A stretch of 64,000 nucleotides of DNA from Takakia lepidozioides (GCA_030704615.1 CM060731.1:17796001-17860000); one strand, 5' to 3'; shown: positions 1 through 11,745, numbered from the stretch's first letter. Numbers and translations are program-made. Notes: generated by a model from the letters alone, not told the origin.

Positions 1-131
1 TCTCAACTCGATGTGAAGGAGTCCATGTTGTATCCCCATCCTCACCTCTAGCCCCATCAACAGCATTGGCAAGCCCACACTCTTGATGTGAATCTCTGGC
101 AACCTTTGCAGAAGCCGGGTCGATTGTAGGA

Positions 132-887
132 TCAGAGAGGATCAGAGAGCAACAAATCGCCATTCATTAAAGATCCAGTTTTGGAAACTTCAGAAGTCCG
201 CCCTCTTCCATTGTATGTACTGGGTCCATTGATCTTGCTGAAAACCTCCAGAACAACTCCAAAAGATGTATCCACTGCTATTTCCTGTGGGCAACTGTCA
301 TCATCATGATTTGCAACAGATACCCGTGCCGATGCTTTCTCCTCAATGCTCCTGATACCACTTGCTTTTAACCTATTTATTTCATCGGTTCTACAAGTTA
401 CCTTAGGTGTAGTTGGTTTTTCTACATCATAGACTAGAGAATTGATATTCTTACTGTACATTCTTCTGCGCATGACAGGGGAGTACACTCTTCTGCCAAG
501 AAGAAGCCTGCCTCGCTTGCTATACTTGGCAGACTTGGGAGTCAAGCCAGCCTCTGTCATGTTGGACTTATTGGTATCTTCACCCAACGTGTCCACCTCA
601 CATGATCCCCTTGACACCTTCTCATTATGATCACCTTTTGATGATTTAATGTCCAACATGACACTTTCTTCTTCTTGTATGACATCCAGTAACCCTAGAG
701 TGTTGGCTCTATTCACTTCCCTAGAGCCGGACATGTTCTTCTCCTTGCTATGGTTCACACTATCAGCAGGAGTCCCCATAAGGGCCTCGCTTCCAGCAGT
801 TTGGGCTAGTGCTTGCACATTGCTAGACACCTTGCACCGACCACAACACCAAACATCACCAGGATCGATGTTCTGCACAGCCCACAA
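132..887 (-). CDS. Unrecognised protein, probable 3'-terminal exon
   Basis: An open minus-strand frame of about 250 codons ends in a stop near 132. It has no in-frame ATG at its right end, so it is read as the last exon of a gene that continues to the right. The N-terminal part has a short Trp/Cys cluster (W-C-C-G-R-C) that could be a fragment of a small zinc-binding fold. The remainder is polar, with a basic Lys/Arg-rich stretch around residues 120-150, and looks disordered and nuclear rather than enzymatic. The exon-like stretches at 1907-2413 and 4495-4563 lie on the same strand and may belong to the same gene, but nothing proves it. I do not recognise the family. The length of open frame and its amino-acid composition are the only support for coding. 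Confidence 0.35.
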   Translation of the reverse strand: MWAVQNIDPGDVWCCGRCKVSSNVQALAQTAGSEALMGTPADSVNHSKEKNMSGSREVNRANTLGLLDVIQEEESVMLDIKSSKGDHNEKVSRGSCEVDTLGEDTNKSNMTEAGLTPKSAKYSKRGRLLLGRRVYSPVMRRRMYSKNINSLVYDVEKPTTPKVTCRTDEINRLKASGIRSIEEKASARVSVANHDDDSCPQEIAVDTSFGVVLEVFSKINGPSTYNGRGRTSEVSKTGSLMNGDLLLSDPL

Positions 888-1906
888 GATTCTTTCATAT
901 TACAGCACTTTCTACATGGTCAGGAGTCTAGGTGACATTGTTACCCAGGAGCACAAAGAAGACCTTTCGGTCTACTGCGGGTTGACTAGCACCAACGCTA
1001 GAGGGCTGAAGGTGCAACAAGCAGAAGCTACCCTATTAGGCATTCAGTAGCAAAAGTGATCTTAAAATTCGAAGTTGTATGGGGAATTGCGTGAGATCTT
1101 GTGATATCGGCAAACTAGTATGAAAGAAGCAGAGGTTCATGTGAGGTCAGAGTCAGAGTCTACAAAGGTACCAAGAGAGGAACAAAAGTGTACTCGCCCA
1201 ACATGCACAGAATGCCTTAAGGAACTTCCCATCCTGGTCCTCTTCTATGAAGGATAGTCCTAGGTCTTCCCTGGAAACTGACAGTGCTCTAAAGCTGAAG
1301 TTCACACATGCCCACCTTGGCAAAAGTAATCCAGCTGGGAGAAGGGTGGGCACGATGTTGAAGATGGTGGACATTTTCTGACGTATTCAATGGTCAATTT
1401 TCGGATTGAAAGATCCTCCTCACTGAGAGAATTTAACAACTGCCACTGTACTACATTTTGCTGATATCAAGAAGCTCAAGCTACAGCCCTCCTTTGATCC
1501 GTAGTCTGAAGTGGATGGTATTAAAGCTCTCTCAAAGAAAATCTGGAAGGCAAGAATAGACTACATCTCTAAAGGTAGGTACCAATACTGAAGTGAGCCT
1601 TCCCAGTTGAGCCCCATTCTGCTCTCCTCCCGTTCCCTCACTTCCACTCCGTCCCTTTTCTGCTCCAAATGGGTGGGATGAGCAAAATCTCGTGACTGCT
1701 CACCCTCCCACCCCACCTCCCATCCAGAATATTCATGTTGGGAAAATCGTGGGCATGTCTTGCATTTGTGGAATTTCTCCCAGAGGCTGCCACCATATGA
1801 TATCCATAAGTGAGAGGGCCCATTTGAGTGGACTCAAATGAGAAGAGAAGACCTTCTGAAGATCCTGGTGCCCCCTTGTCCTGGGAACACAAATGGGGTA
1901 AGGCAC

Positions 1907-2413
1907 CTGTCTATAGGACCCTTTCTGCCTAACTTTACGCCAACTTATACTAAATCTCACAGCCATTGCATTAGGCAAAAATTGGCATCCTGGAGGATTC
2001 ATATCTTGTGGGACTAAGCTCTTCAGATACAGTGGAATTACACATATCTGGGTGTACTTGTCCTTGCATCGTTCATCACATGACCAAGAGCTAATGTCAC
2101 CAGAGGCATAGCAGTAGTCTTGAAACTTCAAAGCCAGCTGCATACCAAACACATTCAGAAGTCTTTTCCATTTGACAGCTGTATAGGCATTTAGGGGCCA
2201 GGGCTCAGAGTCTGCATAGAATAGAAATGTGGAGCCCTTGAAGACCTCTTTCCAAGCAAAATGATTGGAGCACAGAGCACTACATGATCTTGAATTGAGA
2301 TCTAGGCCTTCTCCAGGATCATCTTCATACGACAGGCTCAAATCACAGCCAGACCATTGGCTGCCAGCAAGAGCACTTTCATACCTCCCAGAAATCAGCC
2401 CACACAGGCTCAC
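1907..2413 (-). CDS. Unrecognised protein, internal exon
   Basis: A minus-strand frame stays open for about 170 codons and ends at a plausible splice donor (CAG|GTGCC) at 1907/1906. Its composition is that of a folded protein: many Trp, Cys, Tyr and Phe, with a Cys-rich patch (SWSCDERCKDKY) near the middle. No family is recognised. It could be an internal exon of the gene whose last exon is at 132-887 and whose first exon may be at 4495-4563. Its 5' end is unclear: the open frame begins at 2413, in a short GTGAGTCTG/GTGAGCCTG stretch described under findings. Confidence 0.35.
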
Positions 2414-2459
2414 AGACTCACGCGCTCAACTGGATAGGCCATTTCCTATACAGACATAG

Positions 2460-4490
2460 ATTTTGCATGGAAAGGTTGCTATACCCCCAGGCAACCTCAA
2501 AAAGCAGGACAGGAACAGGCTGATCCTCTGGAAGATCCATGAATCAGTACCTGGGGCCAATGCCTGTGCTCACCTGAATACTCCAGTTCACAAGAATAAC
2601 TTCCTTACCATCCCAGGAAACCATTTCCTCATGCCATAATACTTGTCCCCAATAATCTCCAGATCACTTACCAGGGCTTTGGGGACTTTTTGAGTCAGCT
2701 AAAAACTAATCAGGCAGATAGATCTAACATACCCTGTGAGGCAAACACACTAAATGATAAGATTACAGGAAGATACTAGTGTCACTAAGAGACCACTCAT
2801 TGCTGCAGAAGCTTCTACTTCACAAGATCAGAAATGTCTGGCAACCTACATTCTCGTTTTTGTGCAGTGGTTTAGGCCTCATTTCTGATTGTTCTGTACC
2901 CTGACATATCTTGGTCCCATAATCTTTTAGGGGTTTCTGTATACATGATATTCTTTCTTCTCTGTGTCAGACACACACTCACACATGCAAGTGGTAATGT
3001 AAAAAGAAAGCCAGTATGAAGAGACAAAGCCACAGAGACAAGGAAATTGAGAGGTGCAAAAAGAAATGCAGTGAAGCTAACATGTCTGACAAGTACTACC
3101 TATTGGAACAGGAATTACATTTGCTAGAGGTTCTAAGGAGATGGCATGGGAGCCCCGTTCACCTGCCACAAGCAGAAGAAACATTACATTGGAATTCCAG
3201 TTACTGCTTCCACAACTCAAGGGTACTTTCCAGTCCATGAACACCACCGGCCAAGCTATGCCTGAACATATCACAAACGAAGGACTAATGGTAATCTACG
3301 ACCAGTGCCATTTCTGGCGGGCATACAACCAGGCTAAGTACCCCCGATCCGACTCATTGAATTTGAGACATTGAAGACTGCCCAGATCAGTAAGCCACCC
3401 ATAACAACAATTCATTATAGACTTGCATTGCTTTGCATATGGTTGCCTGTATTGATTTCTACCAAGTTTTGAAACAATTGTACCAAAAGTGAGTAAAACC
3501 TACAAGGGTTCATGTCTTGAGGCTGAGCTCCCGGTGTTGTTGATATCTCGCATTTGACAGACACCTATATGAAGGAAATCAGGCATGATGTGCTTGAAAC
3601 CAAACAAAAGCTCTTCATTGAAACAAGATGCTGAACAACTGTATAGCATGAATTGGCTGATGAACAGTGTGCCTTTGCCTTAATGTTGCAACCCACGAAT
3701 TTCACTGCTTTCATGTCAACCGTGTGAACAACCAAGCATTGTACTATACCTCAAACACGCCCGGCCCCCTCATACGCACATTTCCAGCCAGGACAAGAGA
3801 GGGCTACATCACAATCCCACCCATTTTGGCATGAGGAACCCAGAGAGATAAAAGCTTTTGAGTAAAGAAATCTAAAGACACGACAACAATGCCCAAGGGG
3901 AAAATGAAGATAGAGAGAATCAGTGCACATATGAAAGATATGTTGCCTGAAGGGATCCTATGAAACAATACAATGCAATGCATCCCGCAATCAAGAACAT
4001 TGCAACGTGTGGTCTTCTAGCAGATCTAATCTGTGGAAGTGAAATGAGTACAACCCGTGAGTGTCCCAACCCCACCCCCATAAAAAGCTTGGACACATTA
4101 CAAGTGACAGGATTGAAGCAAAAGCCATGGGCGATGTCAATTAGTCTGGTGATGAGAAGATGGAGGAAGGTGTTGCTGCAGACAAACCTAATTTCGAACC
4201 ATTGGGCGTCAGGATAATTTTAGGATAATGACAGGTAGTGAGGAAAGGGAAAAGGGAGTCCAGCATTCATGCCTTCAGATGTTTCGATGTAAGAGAAGCA
4301 TGAACCGAAAGAACAGGGTGATAAAACGCCATTGGTTGAACCAAGCAAACCCAGAAACAACGTAGTAACACTCCAACAAGGATGCAATCTTCAGATCTAC
4401 TTAGTGCCGATGTGAAGGGGGTATTCCAAAAGGAGTGGAATGAGAGGAAATAAAGAAAGCGCCATATGAAATGCGAAATTGAGAGGTCAA
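2460..4490. other. No confident gene; probable intron sequence
   Basis: Frames of 60-85 codons occur on both strands (for example plus 3016-3240 and 3141-3374), but they overlap each other, lack consistent splice signals and have no recognisable domain. The simplest reading is intronic DNA of the leftward gene suggested by the flanking exons. Confidence 0.3.
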
Positions 4491-4494
4491 ATAC

Positions 4495-4563
4495 CCTGGG
4501 CTTGTAAATCCTTCGCTTCTGTTGCATCAGCTCATCGAGTTTCTTTTTACGCTGTTTCTCCAT
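4495..4563 (-). CDS. Probable first coding exon, unrecognised protein
   Basis: An ATG at 4563 opens a 23-codon frame coding a highly charged N-terminus, rich in Lys, Arg and Gln with a likely helical MEKQRKKKLDELMQQKRR start. It runs into a good splice donor (CCCAGG|GTATTT) at 4495/4494; beyond the donor the frame has the composition of an intron. It would be a first exon of a leftward gene, perhaps the one ending at 132. The sequence to the right (4564-5200) could hold its promoter, but no TATA box was identified. A charged 23-residue peptide is not enough to assign a family. Confidence 0.35.
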
Positions 4564-5336
4564 AGCTGCTGGGTGCTAGTTGTACGTGGATGGCAAGGGC
4601 CTTCGCACTGGAAAACACGTCCGGATCTCCTGCATCTATGTAGAGCCGTCAACCGCCGCCGACCATACTCCTGCACCATTTTCATGCAGTACCATTCAAT
4701 GTAACTACCAAAGTTGAGGGAAGAGAAATGGGACCCAAATGCAACAAATGCAGGGAAGTGCGCGAGCTCCCAATCTCCAATCAACACCTCAAATTACATG
4801 ATCATACGCCTCAATGTCTTGCGCTAAGAGCTAAATGTCACCAATGCAAAGATTAGGGAAAAGATCCAACTCACCACGACTAGTCTGCCATGGCTCCTTG
4901 CTGTCTTGCACTCGAAGACAGATAGACCGCTGCAAGCATCCACTTCCGCACCTTCTTACAAAAATCAATCCCGAATGCCGCCGAGACAATCGGCAATCCT
5001 TCATCGTATCAAGACCCACAGGCACGCAAGGTGTGAGGTACTTGTACTGGCGGGGCAGCTGGCCTGCGTGTAGCTGGACGACAGGGAATGGGCGATGGGC
5101 CCTCGCAGGTCCGCGCACTCAGAGAGAAAATCCCTCGTTGCAACTTCTTGCCAATCAACTAAAAGGAATTTCTTGAGATATGACCCCCCATTTCTACATC
5201 TTTCTTGATCCCTCCCGGGAATTCATCAGTTCTTGAGATTCTGACTCTTCCAAATCGGATTGCACTGAATTTCCTACATGGGTATAACTCTATATTGACC
5301 TGCACGGCTAAAAGTCCCTGCAAACTCTATATTTTT

Positions 5337-5995
5337 GGGTGGGAAGATAATAGGGATAATGTAAGAACTTAATGCACACTTGCAACCTCTGACAGGATGG
5401 TACGCCGGTTTCCGGCATGTCAAATCTTCCCCACCCTCTCTTGAGAGTGACATGGAACTGAAGGAATGTCAACTCCAGTGGGGGTTACACGAGGAGGTGT
5501 GTAACTCCACTTGGGGTTACATCAGGTTACACGACGAGGTGTGTAACTCCACTTGGGGTTACATCGGGTTACACGACGAGGTGTGTAACTCCACTTGGTT
5601 ATACATCGGGCTACACGAGGAGGTGTGTAACTCCACTCGGGGCTACACGAGGAGGTGTGTAACTCCACTCGGGGCTACACGAGGAGGTGTGTAACTCCAC
5701 TCGGGGTTACACAGAATGGAGTGTAACTCCGATATGTGTAACCCACATTTGGTCTCGAAATTTGACTAAGTCCAAATGTGGCTAGGTATAAAATGGACTA
5801 ACCAGAATTACATGAGAAACCAGGGTTACAAAGGGTTACACCTATTGGACGGTTACATCAACGGGGTTACACTACAAGAGCCTCCCATCAAGAATCGATC
5901 CCGCATCCTCGCCGTCTGCAATGCTATCACCTTACCATCACACTACCCACCGCTGCTTGAAACCCACTTGGATTCTTAAGTACTAGGGCTTCGCG
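5337..5995 (+). mobile_element. Dispersed repeat family A, copy 1 (right end truncated)
   Basis: The left 140 bp (GATAATAGGGATAATGTAAG onward, through a GTACGCCGG stretch to TTCCCCACC) reappear at 12233 in copy 2, and in inverted form at 13585 as the far end of copy 2. After a hairpin minisatellite, the copy continues with a CTATCACCTTACCATC segment that copy 2 has as part of its right-hand LTR. Copy 1 stops after about 5995, without the outer 90 bp of the inverted end, and runs into a different repeat (GCTCCGCACTACTAG) shared with 11640-11745. No coding capacity is left. Confidence 0.6.
5484..5745. repeat. Hairpin minisatellite in repeat A copy 1
   Basis: There are six or seven tandem copies of a unit of roughly 30-42 bp. 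Each unit holds the complementary pair GTTACAC and GTGTAAC around a GAGGAG or GACGAG loop, so every repeat can fold into a small hairpin. Units vary by a few bases (TTGGGG versus TCGGGG, GGTTA versus GGCTA). A related shorter array is at 12375-12530. Confidence 0.75.
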
Positions 5996-6280
5996 TTGCT
6001 CCGCACTACTAGCGACGAATTCTGAGAACTATGTGCAATTTTTCACAAAAAAAGGGGTGAGTCATCCCCACGGTGTTACATGCAGAGATCCCATGTTTTG
6101 TTTTTTTCTGGAAGAAAAATGGCGGATCTGCATTTCAACAGTCAATTTTCACAAGCCGCATCAATCAATAACAACATACCCAAATACCCTTACATTCACT
6201 GTATGAACTTTCAAGCATCCACCATGGGATTGGATCTTGGTGGGTTAAGGCTAGCTTTTGACAATAATCATGCAAGTTCA

Positions 6281-7262
6281 TCAAGCACCAAGCAAAGTCC
6301 CCCAGACTGTAGCAGCTGGTTCGCTTGGCATTTTCTTGATGAGGTCCTCTGCCTCATCCACATGCCCTGCACGGCCTAGAAGGTCCACCATGCAACCAAA
6401 ATGCTGGTCTGTGGAAGTCAGGCCATGAGCTTGACTCATAGAATCAAAGTAATGACTGCCTTCATCTACTAGTCGCGCATGGCTACATGCAGAGAGAACA
6501 CATATAAAAGTGATACCATTCGGCTTCAACCCTTCCTGTTGCGTTTGTTCCAATAGTTGCAGGGCCACCCTACCACACCCGTGCTGAGCATATCCTGCAA
6601 TCATAGCACTCCATGAGACCACATCTCGTTCAACCATGTTGTCAAACACTGGCTATGCATTCTTTATATCCCCGCATTTGGCATACATGTCAACAAGGGT
6701 ACTTTCCAAAGTGAGTGTTGGCTCAATTCCAGCTTTGATAATGTCAGCATGGATTTCTGTGGCCTTTTCCAGGGCTGCCAGGCTGGCACAGGCGTTGAAA
6801 ACAGAAACAAAAGGTACCTGGTTGGTGTCACCCCTTCCCATATCATTCGCTCATATGTCTCCAAAGCCTCCCTACCAACTCCATGCTGGGCATATCCTGA
6901 AATCATTGCACTCCAGGAGAGCACATCTCGTTCAGCCACCAGGCTGGCACATGCATTGAGAACGCACACAACCGTTACCTGGTTGGGCATAACCCCTTTC
7001 TGTTTTGCTCATAGATCTCCAAAGCCTTTTTACCACATCCAAGCTGAGCATATCCTCCGATCATCGCACTCCATGAGACCACATTTTGTCGAGCCATATT
7101 GTCAAACACTAGATGCACATCTGTCATGTTCCCAAATTTGGCATAATGTTGGCAAGGGCAGTTTCCAGGACGATATTTGGCTCAATTCTGGCTTTGATAA
7201 TATCAGCATGGATCTTTTTGCCCTTTTCCAGGTCTGCTAGGCTGGCTCATGCATCGAGAACA
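6281..7262 (-). pseudogene. Decayed PLS-type PPR gene
   Basis: On the minus strand, several PPR repeats can be followed from about 7260 down to 6281 only by changing frame repeatedly. Diagnostic pieces are ALEKATEIHADIIKAG, LVDMYAKCGDIKNA, RDVVSWSAMIAGYAQHG and CVLSACSHARLVDEG, the last leading into the E-type motif (FGCMVDLLGRAG). The frame ends at a TGA just after the E-motif phrase GTLLGA, where intact relatives continue. PLS-class PPR proteins bind organellar RNA and specify editing or processing sites. With several frameshifts, missing repeats and no C-terminal DYW domain, this copy cannot make a normal product. It lies on the same strand as the decayed copies at 7682-8400 and 13600-16182, so local duplication followed by decay is likely. 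Confidence 0.85.
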
Positions 7263-7411
7263 GAAAATCCAAGCACCATGTGTTTGGAAGTTGGCAATTA
7301 GGTGTGGCTTCAAATGTGTGGAAAACATGTCCAATAATGCACAAGCTACTAATATTGTGATAAACTCATCTGAGCAGCTGTAAAAGACAAGCCAATATGA
7401 GCACTCCTTAC

Positions 7412-7520
7412 CCATTGGATCATAGTGTGGCCCGCATCCTTAAGGAAATCATCTGAGGGCCGCTTTCCTGTGAGAATCTCCAGGAGCACCACACCAAATC
7501 CGTACAAGATGAAAAAACTT
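7412..7520 (-). pseudogene. Fragment of a receptor-like kinase
   Basis: A single exon-sized stretch encodes the kinase subdomain IX phrase YGFGVVLLEILTGKRPSDD, followed by GHTMIQW and a splice donor (TGG|GTAAGG) at 7412/7411. This matches the lobe found in plant LRR receptor-like kinases, where the Asp-Val-Tyr-Ser-Phe-Gly region precedes LLELLTGKRP. No other kinase motif (glycine loop, HRD, DFG) is visible nearby. The piece sits between two decayed PPR copies on the same strand and looks like filler or transposon-captured DNA rather than part of a gene. Confidence 0.7.
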
Positions 7521-7681
7521 ACATTATGAAACCACCACTGTGAAGCATCTGAGAAAAACTCCAGCCAGAGCTGTTTGTTGCTCATTGCTTGATCTGCATG
7601 CAGAAACTACAAGAGCATGCGAGCTCTGTCATTTCCCTTACTCCGAGGAAAATCCTGGTGGCATTACCCCCTAAACACATT

Positions 7682-8400
7682 TTATTCAGCCGTATTCTCA
7701 AACACATCAGGCACATACCCAGCCTCCTTCATCTGCCCAGACAATCTGCTCAGCGCAGCATGGATTTCCTCAATCTGTGGATGCATTTTGTCATCCACAA
7801 TGAATGTATGCACTTCGGTGTTGACCTCAATGTAGCTGCGACCTGGCTCCTTCTGCACACCTCTGGCCTTCATCATTTTCCAAACTGATGTGGCATCGTC
7901 CCACCTGCCAGCTGCAGCATGGATGTCTGATAGCAACACATAAGTTGCAGCATCCTGTTCATCCCACTTGAGGATAGATGTTGCCGCACGTTCAGCCATC
8001 TCCACATTGCCATGGATTCTGCAGGCACCAAGCAAGGCCTTCCACACCGCAACATCTGGATTGATTGGCATTTTATTAATCAGGTCCACTGCCTCATCTA
8101 GTTGTCCCGCACGTCCAAGAAGGTCCACCATGCAGCCAAAGTGCTTTACTGTCGGAGTAACACCATGATCTTGACTCAGGGAATCGAAGTAGTGTCTTCC
8201 TTCATTCAGTAGGCCAGTGTGGCTGCATGCAGAGAGAACACATATAAAGGTGATACTGTCCGGCTTCAAGCCGTTCTTTTACATTCCTCCAAATAGTTGC
8301 AGGACCTCCCTATCCTGCGATCATCGAATTCCCACGACACCACATTTCGTTCAGTCACATTGTCAAATACTCCCTTTGCCCCTCTAATCAAGGTCATTGC
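7682..8400 (-). pseudogene. Decayed PPR gene, E/E+ C-terminal part
   Basis: From 8269 leftward a clean 195-codon frame encodes the last PPR motif (ICVLSACSHTGLLNEGRHYF), the E motif (FGCMVDLLGRAGQLDEAVDL) and an E+ region (WKALLGACRIHGNVEMAE, then GRSYIEVN and AGYVPD). It ends at a stop without the DYW deaminase domain. To the right (8281-8400) the preceding repeat is recognisable (FDNVTERNVVSW, then REVLQLFGGM) but shifted, with about 18-20 bp missing inside the GYAQHG segment. No upstream PPR array or start exists in frame. An expressed E+-only protein cannot be excluded, but the frame break and missing N-terminus argue for a pseudogene. Confidence 0.8.
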
Positions 8401-9687
8401 GAATCATATTCACTTTCATCTTCAAGCTCTGGAGAAGATCCACCACCCACACCAGAAATATGACAGCACTCTAATTTCCTTCCACTATCACCAGAGACAG
8501 TCAAAATCCCCCCTTCACTAACTACCTGTAGACCCCGCTACTGTTTCATGTGGATCTATGGTACAGAAATGCGCCCCTCAACAGTACATCATGGCCATTA
8601 TTCTCAGGAAATGGTGGATGAATTGAGTAGCTACACAGATCAAAGAATGAAGCAAGGCATCCGCACCATTCCAACAAACAAGACATCGTTTCACCAGTAA
8701 TCCCTACAAGAACAAACCCCATCTTCAAAGTGGTGAAAGCGGTTAGTGTCCCATACAACAATTGCTCGGCCAACAATCTTTGAGACCAAATGTACTGAGA
8801 GGCTTTATACACAGGATTGAAAAATTTCTTGCTCTCATGAGTCTTCAAAATGGTAGATACATTCGGCGCTTATGGCCCCTCTCTAGTCCCTGATGGTGAT
8901 TTGTAGGCCTACCCTCCACAAAAGGATATGCAAGACAATCGCAGAAAATCATCTTTCCAAAGAAAGGCAGGGCATGACTGCTGAGCCATGGGAGGATGCT
9001 GTTTTGAGTGTCTCATCAAACTTCCAATGTAGGAATAACATAATGTAATCGTCCAGTGGGTGGGAGAACCCATGGCCAGCAGATGCATGCATTGAGTGGG
9101 AATGATCTTGGAATAAACAAGAGTATGCAATTCTCGTAATACCCATTGTAGGCAGGTCATGTTTGTCCCATATGGTCACTGCAAGAAGTCTTTGATCAAT
9201 GTGCACGCCCCACTGCACAAGCAATCCACCACATGCACATCATAAATTGAGCTTGCACCCACAAGAGAGCAGGCTCTTGATTTTCACCGCAGTCCCTGTG
9301 AGAGACATCTGGGTCTGCAGGTCTTTCAACTTACATTTAACATGCAAGTCCTTCAACAAACATGTTGCAAAACTGAAGTGTTAGCTTGTAATAATTGATG
9401 TGCACACTTAATTTGGTCCACAGCATGCCCTTAGATATGAGCATCCTGGGTGGGACAGGCCACCTATGTCTACCTATTAGCCCCCCAATAGACAAAAGTG
9501 GAAAGTGTCAGTCCTCACCTCATGAAATGTTTTCTGCCTCAGTGATGCCAAACATTGAAGTTTGTCAACCAACCCACCATTTACAGCAGAAACTGGACAT
9601 GGATCATGATTTTCATTATGCTTTTAAAACCAACATTCTGTTGAGGTGGTGACCCCCTGTCCCAAGGCATCAATGTTTTGCTTCCTG
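8401..9687. other. No gene seen
   Basis: Both strands hold only short overlapping frames (60-100 codons) with no domain, no paired splice signals and no repeat relationship that I could recognise within the window. Confidence 0.4.
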
Positions 9688-10952
9688 CTATGTTGGAGCT
9701 CTGATTTTTGTAGTCCACAGCTGGCGCTCCCATCTTATGTTAATTCTTCGCAATGACAGATCACCAGTTCCTCCCATGGAGACCTTCTTGACAGGTTGTG
9801 CCATCCCAAATACCTTCCAAAAGCGAAGTGTCTCATCCGCAGCAGCGGGGACTACCATTGTTCCATCAGGGCTCTACACAAATTACAGCACTAAAATCAT
9901 GAGAAAGTCACAAACATAAAAGTAATTCACTCAATTTCAACAAACGATGGCAATGACGATGTTGGACCGTCAGTGGCATTATGGATCCACATGTGCATTT
10001 TTGAGCCAGAGCTGCAACATTGCTCCTCTGAACCCTAGAGTAGTACAAACGTAAGTGTAATATGAAATGAAATTCTGCAAATTGTCATCTTTGGAAACAC
10101 TAGAATGTCAACAGAAAGAAGTCTTAAAACCTGGGCAAGATGGAGAACACGGGCAGTGTGACCAGTGAGTTCAGCATTTTGGCCATAGATGGATACTTCC
10201 GCAAGCACAGTTGATTCTGGCTGAACCCATGGCTGCTCAGTATCTCCTTTTGATGCCGGTTGCATTGCAACACACCTGAGTGCACAACCCAATGTTTGAC
10301 CACCAGACCTAGATCAACAATAGTAACCTTGTGTGATGCAGAACATCTTCACATTATGCCATCCTAACTTGCTCATGCAGTTCAGACATCACCAACTGAA
10401 TTTAGAGGAACATATATAATACAGTTTTTCAAACATCTCATTTTCAGTCATAAGAAACTACATACGGTGCACTAAAACTTTCTCATTACACGAGAAATGG
10501 GACAGTGGAATTAATAATATCACATCGTACAATGTAAAGCTAGATTTTTTTACTATTCTTCAAGGAAGTATCGATCTCATCGGCAAACCATCAACCTGGG
10601 AATGAGTGTCGACACGGTTGATACAGGCACCTGTCTGCGTGTTCCAAAATTTAATACAGCGATCAGCAGTACCCACTCCAGACACTCCAGACGCGAGTAA
10701 GTTGGCCTGGAAGGGGCACTAGGCAAGTGCTTTCACAGCTGCTTGGTGGTCGTCCAGCCTGTGTAGATAGACTGCTGACTCAGGTGATGATGATGTGACA
10801 GCTGCATCCCAAATGTGGAGCAAGTTGTCATTGCCTCCACTTGCTAGCTGTTGGCCTGACGGTGACCACTTGAGGCCACACACCTCCTGATTGTGCCCTA
10901 TCAGACGGGAGGTGACATGATCTCTCACCCGTAATGCCAATTCAAAACACAC
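9688..10952 (-). pseudogene. Decayed CDC20-type APC/C activator, introns retained
   Basis: Three exon remnants follow one another on the minus strand. Exon 10952-10596 has WD repeats typical of CDC20 ([49 protein letters not shown]) and ends at CCCAG|GTTGA. Exon 10275-10131 reads HQKEILSSHGFSQNQL, KYPSMAKM, AELTGHTARVLHLAQ and ends at CAG|GTTTTA. Exon 9873-9688 reads SPDGTMVV, AAADETLRFWKVFG and ends near RINIR. CDC20 recruits substrates to the anaphase-promoting complex. Damage: a TAG replaces the Trp codon of the usual ALAWCPFQ; there is a one-base loss near QVC and another in KMAEL; and the usual stop after the C-terminal Ile-Arg appears lost (TGG), adding 13 residues. The N-terminal half with its destruction and C-box motifs is absent. 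Retained introns mean a segmental copy, not a processed one. Confidence 0.85.
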
Positions 10953-11499
10953 TCTTTAGCGCGTCATATTTTGAAGGAAGACATGTCTGCAGTATCCATT
11001 TAAGCCTCTTTCTCCTTCTGGTACTTTCAGTAATCTCCACTGCCTTCAAAGTTCCCCGTCTGAATGCTCAGTTAGTTTTTTATCCTTGAATGTGTCTGTG
11101 ACAACCATTGTTGAGTTTCGGGAACATCTCACTCCATCAGAAAAACATTGTTATGCTGATCAGCATACTTTGTATCACTTCTTGTTGATTCCTTACCCCA
11201 AACTTTCTCTGCCTCACAGAAGCTATTCAATGCTTGGAAAAGGGCCCAAAAGCAAACAACCTTACCATCATGATTGATGATGTGGCTGTCACGGCCAAAA
11301 CACGTTCACAAGCCTAAACAAGCAAAATGATGTGATCTGCGGAGCCTTTGCACGAAAACCGAAGCTGATCGAATGAGGGAAAGGCCACGGTTTGCATTGA
11401 GCAGCGAGACTGTTGAGAGCTTGCAAGGTGCACGATGGCTGAAAACGAGAGCTCCCTGCAGTTCAAGAACTTCAAGAACCGGGCAGTCCGGGCAATTCC

Positions 11500-11745
11500 A
11501 AAACAACTTGGCGCTTTGGGGTTTCTCGCACGGGCAATCAGGGCAGACTCGACAGAATTTGACGACGAAACGTGGCTACAAAAACGTGGCACTTTGGCAC
11601 CCTATTCCTGCTCTACGCTAAACTAGCTTCCGACCTTTCGTCGTTGCTAGAACTAGGGCTTCATGTTGCTCCGCACTACTAGCCACGAACTCTGAGAACT
11701 ACCTTCAATTGGTACAAAAAAGGGTGGGTCATCCCCATGACAGGG
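11500..11745. repeat. Dispersed repeat family B
   Basis: The stretch GGCACCCTATTCCTGCTCTA followed by CGCTAAACTAGCT is shared with 17730-17770, and the preceding GGGCAATC..GGGCAGA..GACGACG segment with 17640-17690. Its right part (GTTGCTCCGCACTACTAG, CTGAGAACTA, then TCATCCCCA) is shared with 6000-6075. It has no coding capacity and looks like short pieces of an old element. Confidence 0.55.

Noticed and set aside
9688-10952. Functional CDC20 rescued by RNA editing of the in-frame stop
   Set aside because: Plant C/U editing is organellar, and this nuclear copy also has single-base deletions that editing cannot repair.
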